This document shows positions 57,639-64,000 of a DNA stretch of 64,000 nucleotides, piece after piece. A program made the translations under genes and the position numbers. The stretch's first letter is position 1. Each line of letters begins with the position of its first letter. The notes under the pieces were generated by a model, which was not told the origin of the DNA, ran no database searches, and worked only from the letters and a program-made list of their open reading frames with translations. This stretch comes from Agromyces mangrovi (lineage in GTDB: Bacteria; Actinomycetota; Actinomycetes; Actinomycetales; Microbacteriaceae): positions 3,162,001 through 3,226,000 of the forward strand of contig NZ_AP027737.1 in NCBI RefSeq assembly GCF_030296695.1. Direction: 5' to 3'.

Positions 57639-58142
57639 ATGGGGACCCGGGGGAGCGTCCGCACCATACTCATCGCCGTCGCAGCCGGCGCGCTGCTGCT
57701 CGGCGCCGCGGGCTGCGCGGTCGAGACCGACGTCCCGCCGTCGACGATGGCGTCACCGGTCGCGAGCGACGCGCCCGTCGAAGCGACCCCGGTCGCCGAG
57801 GGTGCGCAGGACGACCCCGTGCAGATCCAGGTCAGCGGCGACCCGAGCGTCGGCGTCACGTTCAGTCGGGTGCGCATCGCTCCCGGAGCGACGACGGGTG
57901 AGCACTGCCACCACGGGTACCTCGTCGCGGTGGTCGAGGAGGGCGAGCTCACCCACCACGCCCCGACGCACCCCGACGGCGTCCGCGTCTACGTCGAGGG
58001 CGAGTCGATCATCGAGGGCCCGGGCTACGTGCACGAGGGCCGCAACGAGCGCTCCGAGGACACCGTGCTCTGGGTCGCCTACATCATCCCCGAGGGCGAA
58101 CCGCTCGCCGAGACCGACCTCGCGAACTGCGACGAGCGCTGA
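57639..58142 (+). CDS. Cupin-domain lipoprotein
   Basis: 167 residues. A signal peptide ends in the lipobox LLGAAGC, so Cys26 should be lipidated. After a Thr/Pro/Ala-rich linker, a cupin-like beta-barrel begins at about residue 70, with GEHCHHGYLVAVVEEGEL carrying His residues of a metal site and GPGYVHEGRNE the second. TACGGT (57627-57632) ends 6 nt before ATG 57639, so the message is probably leaderless. Substrate unknown. Confidence 0.8.
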   Translation: MGTRGSVRTILIAVAAGALLLGAAGCAVETDVPPSTMASPVASDAPVEATPVAEGAQDDPVQIQVSGDPSVGVTFSRVRIAPGATTGEHCHHGYLVAVVEEGELTHHAPTHPDGVRVYVEGESIIEGPGYVHEGRNERSEDTVLWVAYIIPEGEPLAETDLANCDER

Positions 58143-58175
58143 GCGGATGCCCCTGGCCCGCCGCCCGCACCCCGC

Positions 58176-58574
58176 CTACCCGAGCAGCACCTCGAACGCC
58201 GCCACCTCGACCGTGCCACGCGCCCGCTCCGCCAGCCGGCGGTCGGTTGTGACGAATGCGTCCGCCTGCAACTGGGTCAGTGCGAGGTACTCGGCGTCGT
58301 AGGTCGACGCCCAGCCCAGCGCGTCCGCCAGCTCCCACGCACGCTTGCGCAGCACCGCGTCGCCGAGCAGCCGGATCGGCATGCGCTTGATGCGCCCGAG
58401 CCGGTCGAGCGCCGCGCCCGAGCGCAGCTCGCCGCGATGCACCGCCTCGTGCAGCATCGACAGCGTCTGCGAGCGCAGCAGCGTCGGCGCGAGCAGCTCG
58501 TGCGCGGGGGCGGACGACAGATCCTCGCCCGCGAGCCTGATGGCGGTGCCTGCGTCGATGACGTACCGGGTCAT
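58176..58574 (-). CDS. PIN-domain ribonuclease (VapC-like), no antitoxin found
   Basis: 132 residues. The four acidic residues of a PIN active site are present: Asp7 (YVIDAGTA), Glu43 (LHEAVH), Asp93 (STYDAEYLAL) and Asp111 (FVTTDRRL). VapC toxins cleave specific RNAs and are normally preceded by a small antitoxin gene. Here the 36-bp gap upstream holds none, and the next gene on the same strand is a thioredoxin-fold protein. It may be an orphan toxin, or may be regulated differently. Confidence 0.85.
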   Translation of the reverse strand: MTRYVIDAGTAIRLAGEDLSSAPAHELLAPTLLRSQTLSMLHEAVHRGELRSGAALDRLGRIKRMPIRLLGDAVLRKRAWELADALGWASTYDAEYLALTQLQADAFVTTDRRLAERARGTVEVAAFEVLLG

Positions 58575-58610
58575 GCGACCTCCGTGTGAGTCGAAGCGGA
58601 TGCCCGCGGG

Positions 58611-58937
58611 CTATGTCCGCCCGCCGACGCCGAGGCGCTCGCGGAGCGCCGCCGCGAGCTGCGCGCTCGTGGGGGAGGGTGCGAGTCCCCGTTCGGTGGG
58701 ATAGACCCGGCAGGCGAGCGCGGTCGTGCGTCCCGCCCCGGGGAACAGGTCGACTCCGTCCACGAGGATCGTGGGTGATCCTCCGAACGCCAGCTCCGCG
58801 GCATCCGCCTCCGAGGCGACGAGCACGTACTCGACCGGCACGTCCGGCAGGCCGATCCCGTCGAGCGCCGCCTCGAGGCGTGCTCCCGCGAGCTCCCACC
58901 CTGGGCACTCCGCGATGCGGACCACCTGCACGTGCAT
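58611..58937 (-). CDS. Small thioredoxin-fold protein (alkylmercury-lyase-associated type)
   Basis: 108 residues. The opening MHVQVVRIAECPGWELAGARL and FGGSPTILVDGVDLFPGAG are typical of a family of small thioredoxin-like proteins often named after MerB neighbours; the usual xxCPxW motif has a single Cys here. A second conserved Cys lies in ALACRVYPTE. Redox function is plausible, no partner known. It is upstream of the PIN gene and may be co-transcribed. Confidence 0.7.
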   Translation of the reverse strand: MHVQVVRIAECPGWELAGARLEAALDGIGLPDVPVEYVLVASEADAAELAFGGSPTILVDGVDLFPGAGRTTALACRVYPTERGLAPSPTSAQLAAALRERLGVGGRT

Positions 58938-58991
58938 GCTCCGATTCTCCCGCACCCGTTGCGCGGCGGCCGGTCCGGCCCGCCGCACTCG

Positions 58992-58997
58992 TAGGCT
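58992..58997 (+). promoter_or_regulatory. -10 box for a leaderless Ddn-like mRNA
   Basis: TAGGCT ends 6 nt before ATG 59004. Confidence 0.5.
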
Positions 58998-59003
58998 GGT
59001 CGC

Positions 59004-59471
59004 ATGGCCAAGGACGGCATGTACGGCGACACCCTGCTGCGTGCGATGACGGGCCTGCACCGCTGGGGCATCAGGCTCACCGGCGGCCTGCTCGGCTGGC
59101 GAATCGGCAGCATGGAGACCATCGAGCTGCACACGACGGGCCGGCGCACCGGACAGCGGCGCTCGGCACTGCTCACCGCGCCGATCCACGACGACGACGG
59201 CCGGTACGTGGTCGTCGCCTCGCGCGGCGGATCCGACCGGCATCCGGCCTGGTACCTGAACCTCGTCGCCGACCCGAACGTCGAGCTGACCACCCGGCAC
59301 TGGACCCGCGCGTACCGTGCCCGCACGGCCACGCCCGAGGAGAAGGCCGAGCTCTGGCCCACCGTCGCCGCCGCCTACCCGGGCTACGAGCACTACCGGA
59401 AGCGCACGACCCGCGACATCCCGCTCGTGATCTGCGAGCCAGCGGATGCGGCGGCGCCGGCGGACGCCTGA
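59004..59471 (+). CDS. Ddn-like nitroreductase-family protein (deazaflavin-dependent type)
   Basis: 155 residues. IELHTTGRRTGQRRSALLTAPI, SRGGSDRHPAWYLNLVADPNVELTT and YPGYEHYRKRTTRDIPLVI are the family signatures. Members such as mycobacterial Ddn use the deazaflavin F420 to reduce quinones or xenobiotics in split-beta-barrel folds. Whether this organism makes F420 cannot be judged from the window. A second relative lies at 62166. Confidence 0.88.
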   Translation: MAKDGMYGDTLLRAMTGLHRWGIRLTGGLLGWRIGSMETIELHTTGRRTGQRRSALLTAPIHDDDGRYVVVASRGGSDRHPAWYLNLVADPNVELTTRHWTRAYRARTATPEEKAELWPTVAAAYPGYEHYRKRTTRDIPLVICEPADAAAPADA

Positions 59472-59504
59472 CCGCAGCCGGTTCACACCCGACCGGTCGC
59501 GGCG

Positions 59505-59510
59505 TAGCCT
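59505..59510 (+). promoter_or_regulatory. -10 box for a leaderless DUF2277 mRNA
   Basis: TAGCCT ends 6 nt before ATG 59517; TTCACA lies 17 nt upstream of it (59482-59487) as a possible -35. Confidence 0.55.
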
Positions 59511-59516
59511 CGCAGC

Positions 59517-59795
59517 ATGTGCCGGAACATCCACCAGCTCCACAACTTCGAGCCCGCCGCCACCGACGACGAGGTGACCGCCGCCGCGCTCCAGTACGTG
59601 CGCAAGGTGAGCGGCTCGACGAAGCCGTCCAAGGCCAACCAGCGGGCCTTCGACCGCGCCGTCGCCGAGATCGCGCACGCCACGCAGCACCTGCTCGACG
59701 ACCTCGTCACGAACGCGCCGCCCAAGGACCGCGAGGTCGAGGCCGCGAAGGCCCGCGCCCGCGCGGAGAAGCGCTACGCGTCGCTCTCGGCCTGA
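59517..59795 (+). CDS. DUF2277 family protein
   Basis: 92 residues, starting MCRNIHQLHNFEPAATDDEV, the strongly conserved N-terminus of DUF2277, with the invariant Cys2 and two His. The rest is helical (YVRKVSGSTKPSKANQRAF). The role is unknown, though the family is widespread in actinobacteria and resembles small metal- or redox-associated proteins. Leaderless promoter. Convergent with the ligase gene. Confidence 0.88.
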   Translation: MCRNIHQLHNFEPAATDDEVTAAALQYVRKVSGSTKPSKANQRAFDRAVAEIAHATQHLLDDLVTNAPPKDREVEAAKARARAEKRYASLSA

Positions 59796-59855
59796 TTGGG
59801 GCATCCGACCGCCCAACCGAGGAGGGGCGACGGATGCCGCGCGCCCGCGCCCCGC

Positions 59856-60908
59856 TCAGCGCTCGAGCACCGCGCTGAGGTCGTAGGCCGCGGGCACCTC
59901 GAGCTGCTCGAACCGGCACGACTCTGCGTCGCGGTCGGGCCGCCAGCGCAGGAAGCGCACGGTGTGGCGGAACCGCCACCCCTCCATCTGGTCGTAGCCG
60001 ACCTCGAGCACCCGCTCGGGGCGCAGCGGCACGAACGAGGTGTCCTTGCCCGACGAGAACCGGCTGCGGTCGGTCGCGGCGTCGGAGACCTCGCCGTCGT
60101 CCTCGCGCAGCACGAGCGGCTCGAGCTCGTCGATGAGCTCCAGGCGCCGCTTGTCGGTGAACGCCGATGACCCGCCGACCATGCGCAACTCGCCGGTGTC
60201 GTCGTAGAGGCCGAGCAGCAGCGAGCCGACGCCCGAGCCCGACTTGTGCACCCGGTAGCCGACGAGCACGACGTCGGCCGTGCGCTTGTGCTTGATCTTC
60301 AGCATCGCGCGCTTGTTCGGCAGGTAGGCGCCGTCGAGGGGCTTCGCGATCACGCCGTCGAGCCCGGCGCCCTCGAACCGCTCGAGCCAGGTGCGCGCGA
60401 GGTCGGCGTCCGTCGTCACGCGGGTGACGTGCACGGGCGGGGGCGCGTCGCCGAGCGCCTGCTCGAGGCGGGCGCGTCGCTCGCGGAAGGGCAGGTCGAC
60501 GAGCGACTCGCCGCCCAGCTCGAGCAGGTCGAACGCGACGAACGAGGCGGGCGTCTCCGCGGCGAGCTTCTGCACCCGACTGTCGGCGGGGTGGATGCGC
60601 TGGCCGAGCGCCTCCCAGTCGAGCCGCTCGTCGCCCGCGGGCCCCGAGCGCACGACGATCTCGCCGTCGACCACGCACGGGTCGGGCAGCTCGCGCGCGA
60701 ACGCCTCGACGAGCTCGGGGAAGTACCGCGTCAGCGGCTTCGAGCCACGGCTGCCGATCTCGACCTCGCCGCCCGAGACGCGCACGATGCCGCGGAAGCC
60801 GTCCCACTTCGGCTCGTACGAGTAGCCGCCGTCGATCGCGTCGGCGTCGGGCACGCGTTCGACCGATTTGGCGAGCATGGGGGCGATCGAGGGGTGTTCC
60901 GCAGCCAT
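59856..60908 (-). CDS. ligC: ATP-dependent DNA ligase (LigC type)
   Basis: 350 residues from ATG 60908, reading MAAEHPSIAPMLAKS; an upstream start at 60938 is open but less conserved. The adenylation Lys is Lys34 in EPKWDGFRG. Motifs III, IV and V are FVAFDLLEL, LDGVIAKPL and LKIKHKR. An OB-fold domain forms the C-terminal third. No polymerase or nuclease domain and no ku gene are present nearby, so it resembles stand-alone LigC, acting in alternative end joining or base excision repair. Confidence 0.88.
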   Translation of the reverse strand: MAAEHPSIAPMLAKSVERVPDADAIDGGYSYEPKWDGFRGIVRVSGGEVEIGSRGSKPLTRYFPELVEAFARELPDPCVVDGEIVVRSGPAGDERLDWEALGQRIHPADSRVQKLAAETPASFVAFDLLELGGESLVDLPFRERRARLEQALGDAPPPVHVTRVTTDADLARTWLERFEGAGLDGVIAKPLDGAYLPNKRAMLKIKHKRTADVVLVGYRVHKSGSGVGSLLLGLYDDTGELRMVGGSSAFTDKRRLELIDELEPLVLREDDGEVSDAATDRSRFSSGKDTSFVPLRPERVLEVGYDQMEGWRFRHTVRFLRWRPDRDAESCRFEQLEVPAAYDLSAVLER

Positions 60909-61144
60909 GTCGGCATTCTCGCAGTGCCCGGGCGACATCCCCAGTGTTCCGCGCGCCGATGCCGATCGCGGCGGGTGACGGATGCCTCGGAGCGGCGAAT
61001 CGGGCCTTGAATCGTCTCAAAATTGAGGTTTCTCCCAGATTCGGCTGGCAGAGTCCCCGACTTGTACGCCTGAATACCCCAATCGTTACCAAACCGAAAC
61101 CGAGTGCACTGTGCATTCATGAGGTTTCCCGAAGCGAAGACAGT
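60909..61144. other. Intergenic region between the ligase and cell-wall protein genes
   Basis: 236 bp, distinctly AT-richer between about 61010 and 61135 than its surroundings. It should contain the divergent promoters. Short inverted repeats are seen (TCAAAATTGA, 61016-61025). I see no gene, and no convincing riboswitch. Confidence 0.5.
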
Positions 61145-62077
61145 ATGCAGAACCAGACCAGTTCCCCCGCAACGCCCGCCGAGACGACCGACGGCACCGG
61201 CTCCCGCCGCGCCTCGTCGCCGCGCAACCGCCGCCTCCTGATCGGCGCGACCGCCCTGGTCGCCGCGGGTGCCATGACCGGCACCGGCTTCATGGCGCAA
61301 GGCGTCGTCGCCGAGCAGCAGGCTCGCATCGCCGCGACGACCTGGATGTCGAACGCCGTCGGCCTGTCGGCCGACCAGCAGCCGGCCTACGACGCCGTGC
61401 TCGCCTCGCGCGCGAACCTCGACGCCGAGGCCACCATCACGGTCGCCAAGGAGGCGATCGAGAAGGCAGACGGCTACGCGGACTCGTCCGACCTCGAGAC
61501 CACCGTCTCGCACCTCGAGCACTACGAGCTGCTCGCCCCCGAGCGCGTCTTCCTCCTCGTCGACCAGGCGACCGAGCACGCCGACACGGTGACGTCGGAG
61601 ACGAAGAAGGCCATCGAGGCGGAGAAGAAGCGCAAGGCCGAGGAAGCCGCCCGCAAGGCCGCCGAGGCCGAGGCCGCTCGCAAGGCCGCCGAGGAGGCCG
61701 CAGCCGCCGAGGCAGCGGCCGCCGCGCCGGCGCCGGCGCCCGCCCCCGCGACGCCGACCGCGCCCGCCAACCCGAGCGGCGCCCAGGCGATCGCCCGCGA
61801 CATGATGCGCTCGTCGTACGGCTGGGGCGACGACCAGTTCGGCTGCCTCGTCAGCCTCTGGAACAAGGAGTCGGGCTGGAACGTCTACGCCCAGAACCCC
61901 TACAGCGGTGCCTACGGCATCCCGCAGGCGCTGCCCGGCAGCAAGATGGCCACCGCGGGCGCCGACTGGGCGACCAACGCAGCGACGCAGATCCGCTGGG
62001 GCCTCGGCTATATCTCCGGACGCTACGGCACCCCCTGCGGCGCGTGGAACCACTCGGTGGCGGTCGGCTGGTACTGA
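61145..62077 (+). CDS. Cell-wall-associated lytic-transglycosylase-like (aggregation-promoting factor type) protein
   Basis: 310 residues. A membrane anchor or uncleaved signal spans about residues 30-52 (LLIGATALVAAGAMTGTG). Residues about 155-205 are a Lys/Ala/Glu-rich coiled coil (EKKRKAEEAARKAAEAEA) ending in a Pro/Ala linker. The C-terminal domain from residue 215 is lysozyme-like, with Glu in LWNKESGWNVYAQNPYSGA as the likely catalytic acid and AYGIPQALPGSKM following. Such proteins cleave peptidoglycan at the cell surface. ATG 61145 is preceded by GAAGCGAAG, a weak ribosome binding site. Confidence 0.85.
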   Translation: MQNQTSSPATPAETTDGTGSRRASSPRNRRLLIGATALVAAGAMTGTGFMAQGVVAEQQARIAATTWMSNAVGLSADQQPAYDAVLASRANLDAEATITVAKEAIEKADGYADSSDLETTVSHLEHYELLAPERVFLLVDQATEHADTVTSETKKAIEAEKKRKAEEAARKAAEAEAARKAAEEAAAAEAAAAAPAPAPAPATPTAPANPSGAQAIARDMMRSSYGWGDDQFGCLVSLWNKESGWNVYAQNPYSGAYGIPQALPGSKMATAGADWATNAATQIRWGLGYISGRYGTPCGAWNHSVAVGWY

Positions 62078-62102
62078 CCCGCACCACGGCACGACACCGA
62101 TC

Positions 62103-62135
62103 GAACGGTCCGGCGGAGCTTCCGCCGGGCCGTTC
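62103..62135 (+). terminator. Terminator after the cell-wall protein gene
   Basis: 15-bp stem with one T-G pair, 62103-62117 with 62121-62135, loop GCT. Confidence 0.8.
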
Positions 62136-62152
62136 GGCGTCTCCGGCGGCGC

Positions 62153-62158
62153 TACGCT
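62153..62158 (+). promoter_or_regulatory. -10 box for the second Ddn-like gene
   Basis: TACGCT ends 7 nt before ATG 62166. Confidence 0.5.
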
Positions 62159-62165
62159 CTCGGTC

Positions 62166-62684
62166 ATGCCGATCGTTCGCGACACCGTGCGCACCGTCGT
62201 CGCGCCGCTCACGCGCACGCGCCTGTTCCGACGCTGGGCGCCCACCCTGCTGCCGCCGCTCGAGCGGATCATCGCGCGGGCGACCGGAGGTCGCGTCCAG
62301 GTGAGCGCGCTGCTCGTGCCGTCCCTCGTGCTGCACACGACCGGAGCCCGCTCGGGACTGCCGCGCGAGACCGTGCTCATGTACTGCCCCGACGGGCACG
62401 GGCGCGCGATCGTCGCGGGCAGCAACTTCGCGCGCGGCCGTCATCCGGCGTGGACGTCGAACCTCCTCGCGCACCCCGACGCCGCGATCGACGTGCGCGG
62501 ACGGCGGATGCCCGTGCATGCGACGCTCATCGGCGACGACGAGCGCGACGCCGTCTGGGCGCGCATCGAGCGCCAGTGGCCCGGCTACCGCGGCTACGAA
62601 CGGGAGTCGGGCCGGGTCGTCCGCCTGTTCCGCCTGCAGCCGGTGCGCCGGCCTGCTGCGACCGCCGCGGTCCCCGACGCCTGA
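62166..62684 (+). CDS. Second Ddn-like nitroreductase-family protein
   Basis: 172 residues. LVLHTTGARSGLPRETVLMY, GSNFARGRHPAWTSNLLAHPDAAIDV and WPGYRGYERESGRVVRLFRL match the deazaflavin-dependent nitroreductase family. It is related to the protein at 59004 but the pair are clearly diverged, so they are not a recent duplication. A leaderless-type -10 box and a terminator upstream make it monocistronic. It converges on the membrane protein gene with only 2 bp between stops. Confidence 0.85.
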   Translation: MPIVRDTVRTVVAPLTRTRLFRRWAPTLLPPLERIIARATGGRVQVSALLVPSLVLHTTGARSGLPRETVLMYCPDGHGRAIVAGSNFARGRHPAWTSNLLAHPDAAIDVRGRRMPVHATLIGDDERDAVWARIERQWPGYRGYERESGRVVRLFRLQPVRRPAATAAVPDA

Positions 62685-62686
62685 GC

Positions 62687-64000
62687 TCAGGTGCGCGCGG
62701 GCGCGGGCGCGACCGGCTCGAGTCGGGCGCTCCGCGCGATCCCCGCGCCGGCGAACACGCCGAGCACCAGCCCCGCGAGGAGCAGGGCGGCGGATGCCAC
62801 GAGCAGCGCCGTACCGCCCGGCCACCAGCTCGCCGCGGTGGCGAGCGTGGCCGGGCTCCAGAAGTGCCGGAGCCCGTACGCCAGCCCCGCGGTCGCGGCG
62901 ACCGTCGCCACCAGCGGGGCGGCGACGGCGAACCACCGGGGCCGTGCCAGCGCCGCCGCGAGCAGCACCGCGAGGGCGACCACCGACATCTGCAGGTAGC
63001 GGCCCTGGGCGGCGACGATGTTGCCCGCGTACAGGTAGTTCCGTGCGCTGCCGAGCGCGAACACGCACAGCGGCAGGATCCACGCGCCGTGCAGGATCAC
63101 GAGCACCGCGGCATCCTGTCGGAGCCGCCACGATCCGAGCGCGAGCGCGCCGAGCACGACGACGCTCGCGGCGATGTGCAGGGCGGCGGGCACGATCGGG
63201 GTCTCGAGCCAGCCGAGGTTCATCCACATCGAGCCCGACAGTGCGCGGAGGAACTGCGGCACCCACTCCAGCAGCGCGCCGAACTCGATCGCGGGGGAGG
63301 GACGCCCGCTCGAACCGGTCGGCTGCACGGTGCCGAACACCACGAGGTTCCGCACCCACCACGCCGCGCCGACGAGCGCGACCGCCGCCGCGATGGCCAT
63401 GCCGACCCAGGCGGCGCGCCCGTGCCTGCGCGCCGTGACGAGGTACGCGATCGGGGCCAGGGGCACGAGCGCGAGCGCGAACCCCTTCGTGAGGAGCGCG
63501 ACGGTGAGGGCCGCCCCCACGCCGATCGCCGTGCGGCGTCGGAGGTCGCCGCCGAGCACGCGCACGAGCAGCCACAGGTAGACGCTCGACGCGAGTGCGA
63601 GCAGCGTGCCGTTGTTCACGAGCGCGCCGATGTGCACGAACTGGATCCACGCGGCGGGCAGGAACGCCCCGACGACCTGCGCGGTCGGCGCGAGGCCGAG
63701 TGCGCGCACGGTCGCCGCGATCAGCCACGGAATCGGCAGGAGCAGGAGCGCCGACGCCAGGCGCAGGACGAGCAGCAGGGTGTTCACCGGCGCATGGTCG
63801 AGATCGAAGACCGCGATCCACGCGGTCAGGTAGGCCGAGTAGGCGGGCGGATGCTGCGTCATCTGATCGAGCAGGCCTTCGTCGGCCTCGGGTTCGCCCG
63901 CCGCGCGCAGGTCGCTCGTCGAGGGCAGCGTCGCGGCTTCGTTCGCGCCGACGGGGCGGCCGTTGTCGAAGATCGTCGCGGCGCTGGGGAACCCGAGCGA
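62687..64000 (-). CDS. Polytopic membrane protein of GT-C/DUF2142-like type, N-terminus beyond window
   Basis: At least 437 residues; the frame is open from the right edge (64000) to the stop 62687. DQMTQHPPAYSAYL near the start of the visible part resembles the loop of DUF2142 and other GT-C glycosyltransferase-like membrane proteins, which often has HPPLYY. About ten hydrophobic segments follow. ATG 63862 is an internal Met of this loop, not a start: the sequence upstream (NEAATLPSTSDLRAAGEPEADE) is in frame and looks like an extracytoplasmic loop. These proteins commonly move sugars from polyprenyl carriers to cell-wall polymers; the substrate is unknown. Confidence 0.75.
   Translation of the reverse strand, partial: SLGFPSAATIFDNGRPVGANEAATLPSTSDLRAAGEPEADEGLLDQMTQHPPAYSAYLTAWIAVFDLDHAPVNTLLLVLRLASALLLLPIPWLIAATVRALGLAPTAQVVGAFLPAAWIQFVHIGALVNNGTLLALASSVYLWLLVRVLGGDLRRRTAIGVGAALTVALLTKGFALALVPLAPIAYLVTARRHGRAAWVGMAIAAAVALVGAAWWVRNLVVFGTVQPTGSSGRPSPAIEFGALLEWVPQFLRALSGSMWMNLGWLETPIVPAALHIAASVVVLGALALGSWRLRQDAAVLVILHGAWILPLCVFALGSARNYLYAGNIVAAQGRYLQMSVVALAVLLAAALARPRWFAVAAPLVATVAATAGLAYGLRHFWSPATLATAASWWPGGTALLVASAALLLAGLVLGVFAGAGIARSARLEPVAPAPART

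Noticed and set aside
60961..61144. A possible ydaO (c-di-AMP) riboswitch before the cell-wall lytic gene, expected from gene type
   Set aside because: The conserved ydaO core segments could not be found in the 236-bp region by eye.

Overview
The window is high-GC actinobacterial chromosome, most likely from a member of the Microbacteriaceae. Evidence is the sequence style of the 16S/23S/5S operon, an almost exclusive G/C preference at third codon positions, and a gene order (lhr-nei2, infC-rpmI-rplT-pheST, the arg cluster, tyrS, tlyA-nadK-recN-pyrG-xerD-parA-scpAB-rluB-tyrA-cmk-der) that is the conserved housekeeping order of that group. No IS element, prophage or CRISPR array is visible.

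Layout. Positions 1-7435: the end of an Lhr helicase, an Nei-type DNA glycosylase, a DUF1844 protein, initiation factor 3 with ribosomal proteins L35 and L20, a SpoU rRNA methyltransferase, and a gluABCD-type glutamate uptake system preceded by a GlnR-like palindrome. 7533-12549: pheST, then a convergent secreted pectate lyase with LacI-type operators. 12736-20649: a DUF1801 protein, then argC-J-B-D-F-H without argR or argG, preceded by its own promoter and a leaderless 27-residue Arg-rich ORF, then a 3-methyladenine glycosylase. 20680-24756: a membrane protein/SatD-like HTH pair, tyrS and a CoA-transferase. 24757-30631: rRNA promoter, 16S, 23S, 5S and a strong terminator. 30672-46544: a tightly overlapping series with a disordered RG-rich TPR-like protein, HAD phosphatase, small acidic protein, TlyA, NAD kinase, RecN, CTP synthase, NUDIX hydrolase, XerD, ParA, ScpA/ScpB, RluB-type pseudouridine synthase, prephenate dehydrogenase, CMP kinase and the GTPase Der. 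46602-64000: accessory genes (CHAD protein, TetR with a hydrolase-glycosyltransferase fusion, tRNA-Pro, a beta-propeller protein, a MarR/redoxin pair, an FBP-domain protein, an amine oxidase, a Fic enzyme, a cupin lipoprotein, a PIN protein, two Ddn-like oxidoreductases, an ATP-dependent ligase, a cell-wall-lytic-type protein and the C-terminal part of a polytopic membrane protein).

Three sequence-level themes stand out. (1) At least 15 genes have a TANNNT -10 box whose last base lies 6-8 nt before the start codon, so many transcripts should be leaderless. (2) Several starts are unusual: an ATC start for infC, and two CTG starts (tlyA and the 3-methyladenine glycosylase) sharing the arrangement GGAGG-N7-CTGA over the upstream stop codon. 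(3) Seven genes (argB, parA, scpB, cmk, der, a propeller protein, an amine oxidase) are each exactly one base short, always at or beside a short G or C run. That pattern points to residual sequencing indels rather than real gene loss. Separately, the hydrolase-glycosyltransferase gene has an in-frame TGA. The most promising candidate for something undescribed is the Arg-codon leader before argC in an arginine cluster that lacks argR. The 137-bp inverted-repeat element at 57436-57572 and the strong over-use of GGATGCC/GGCATCC against codon preference come next.
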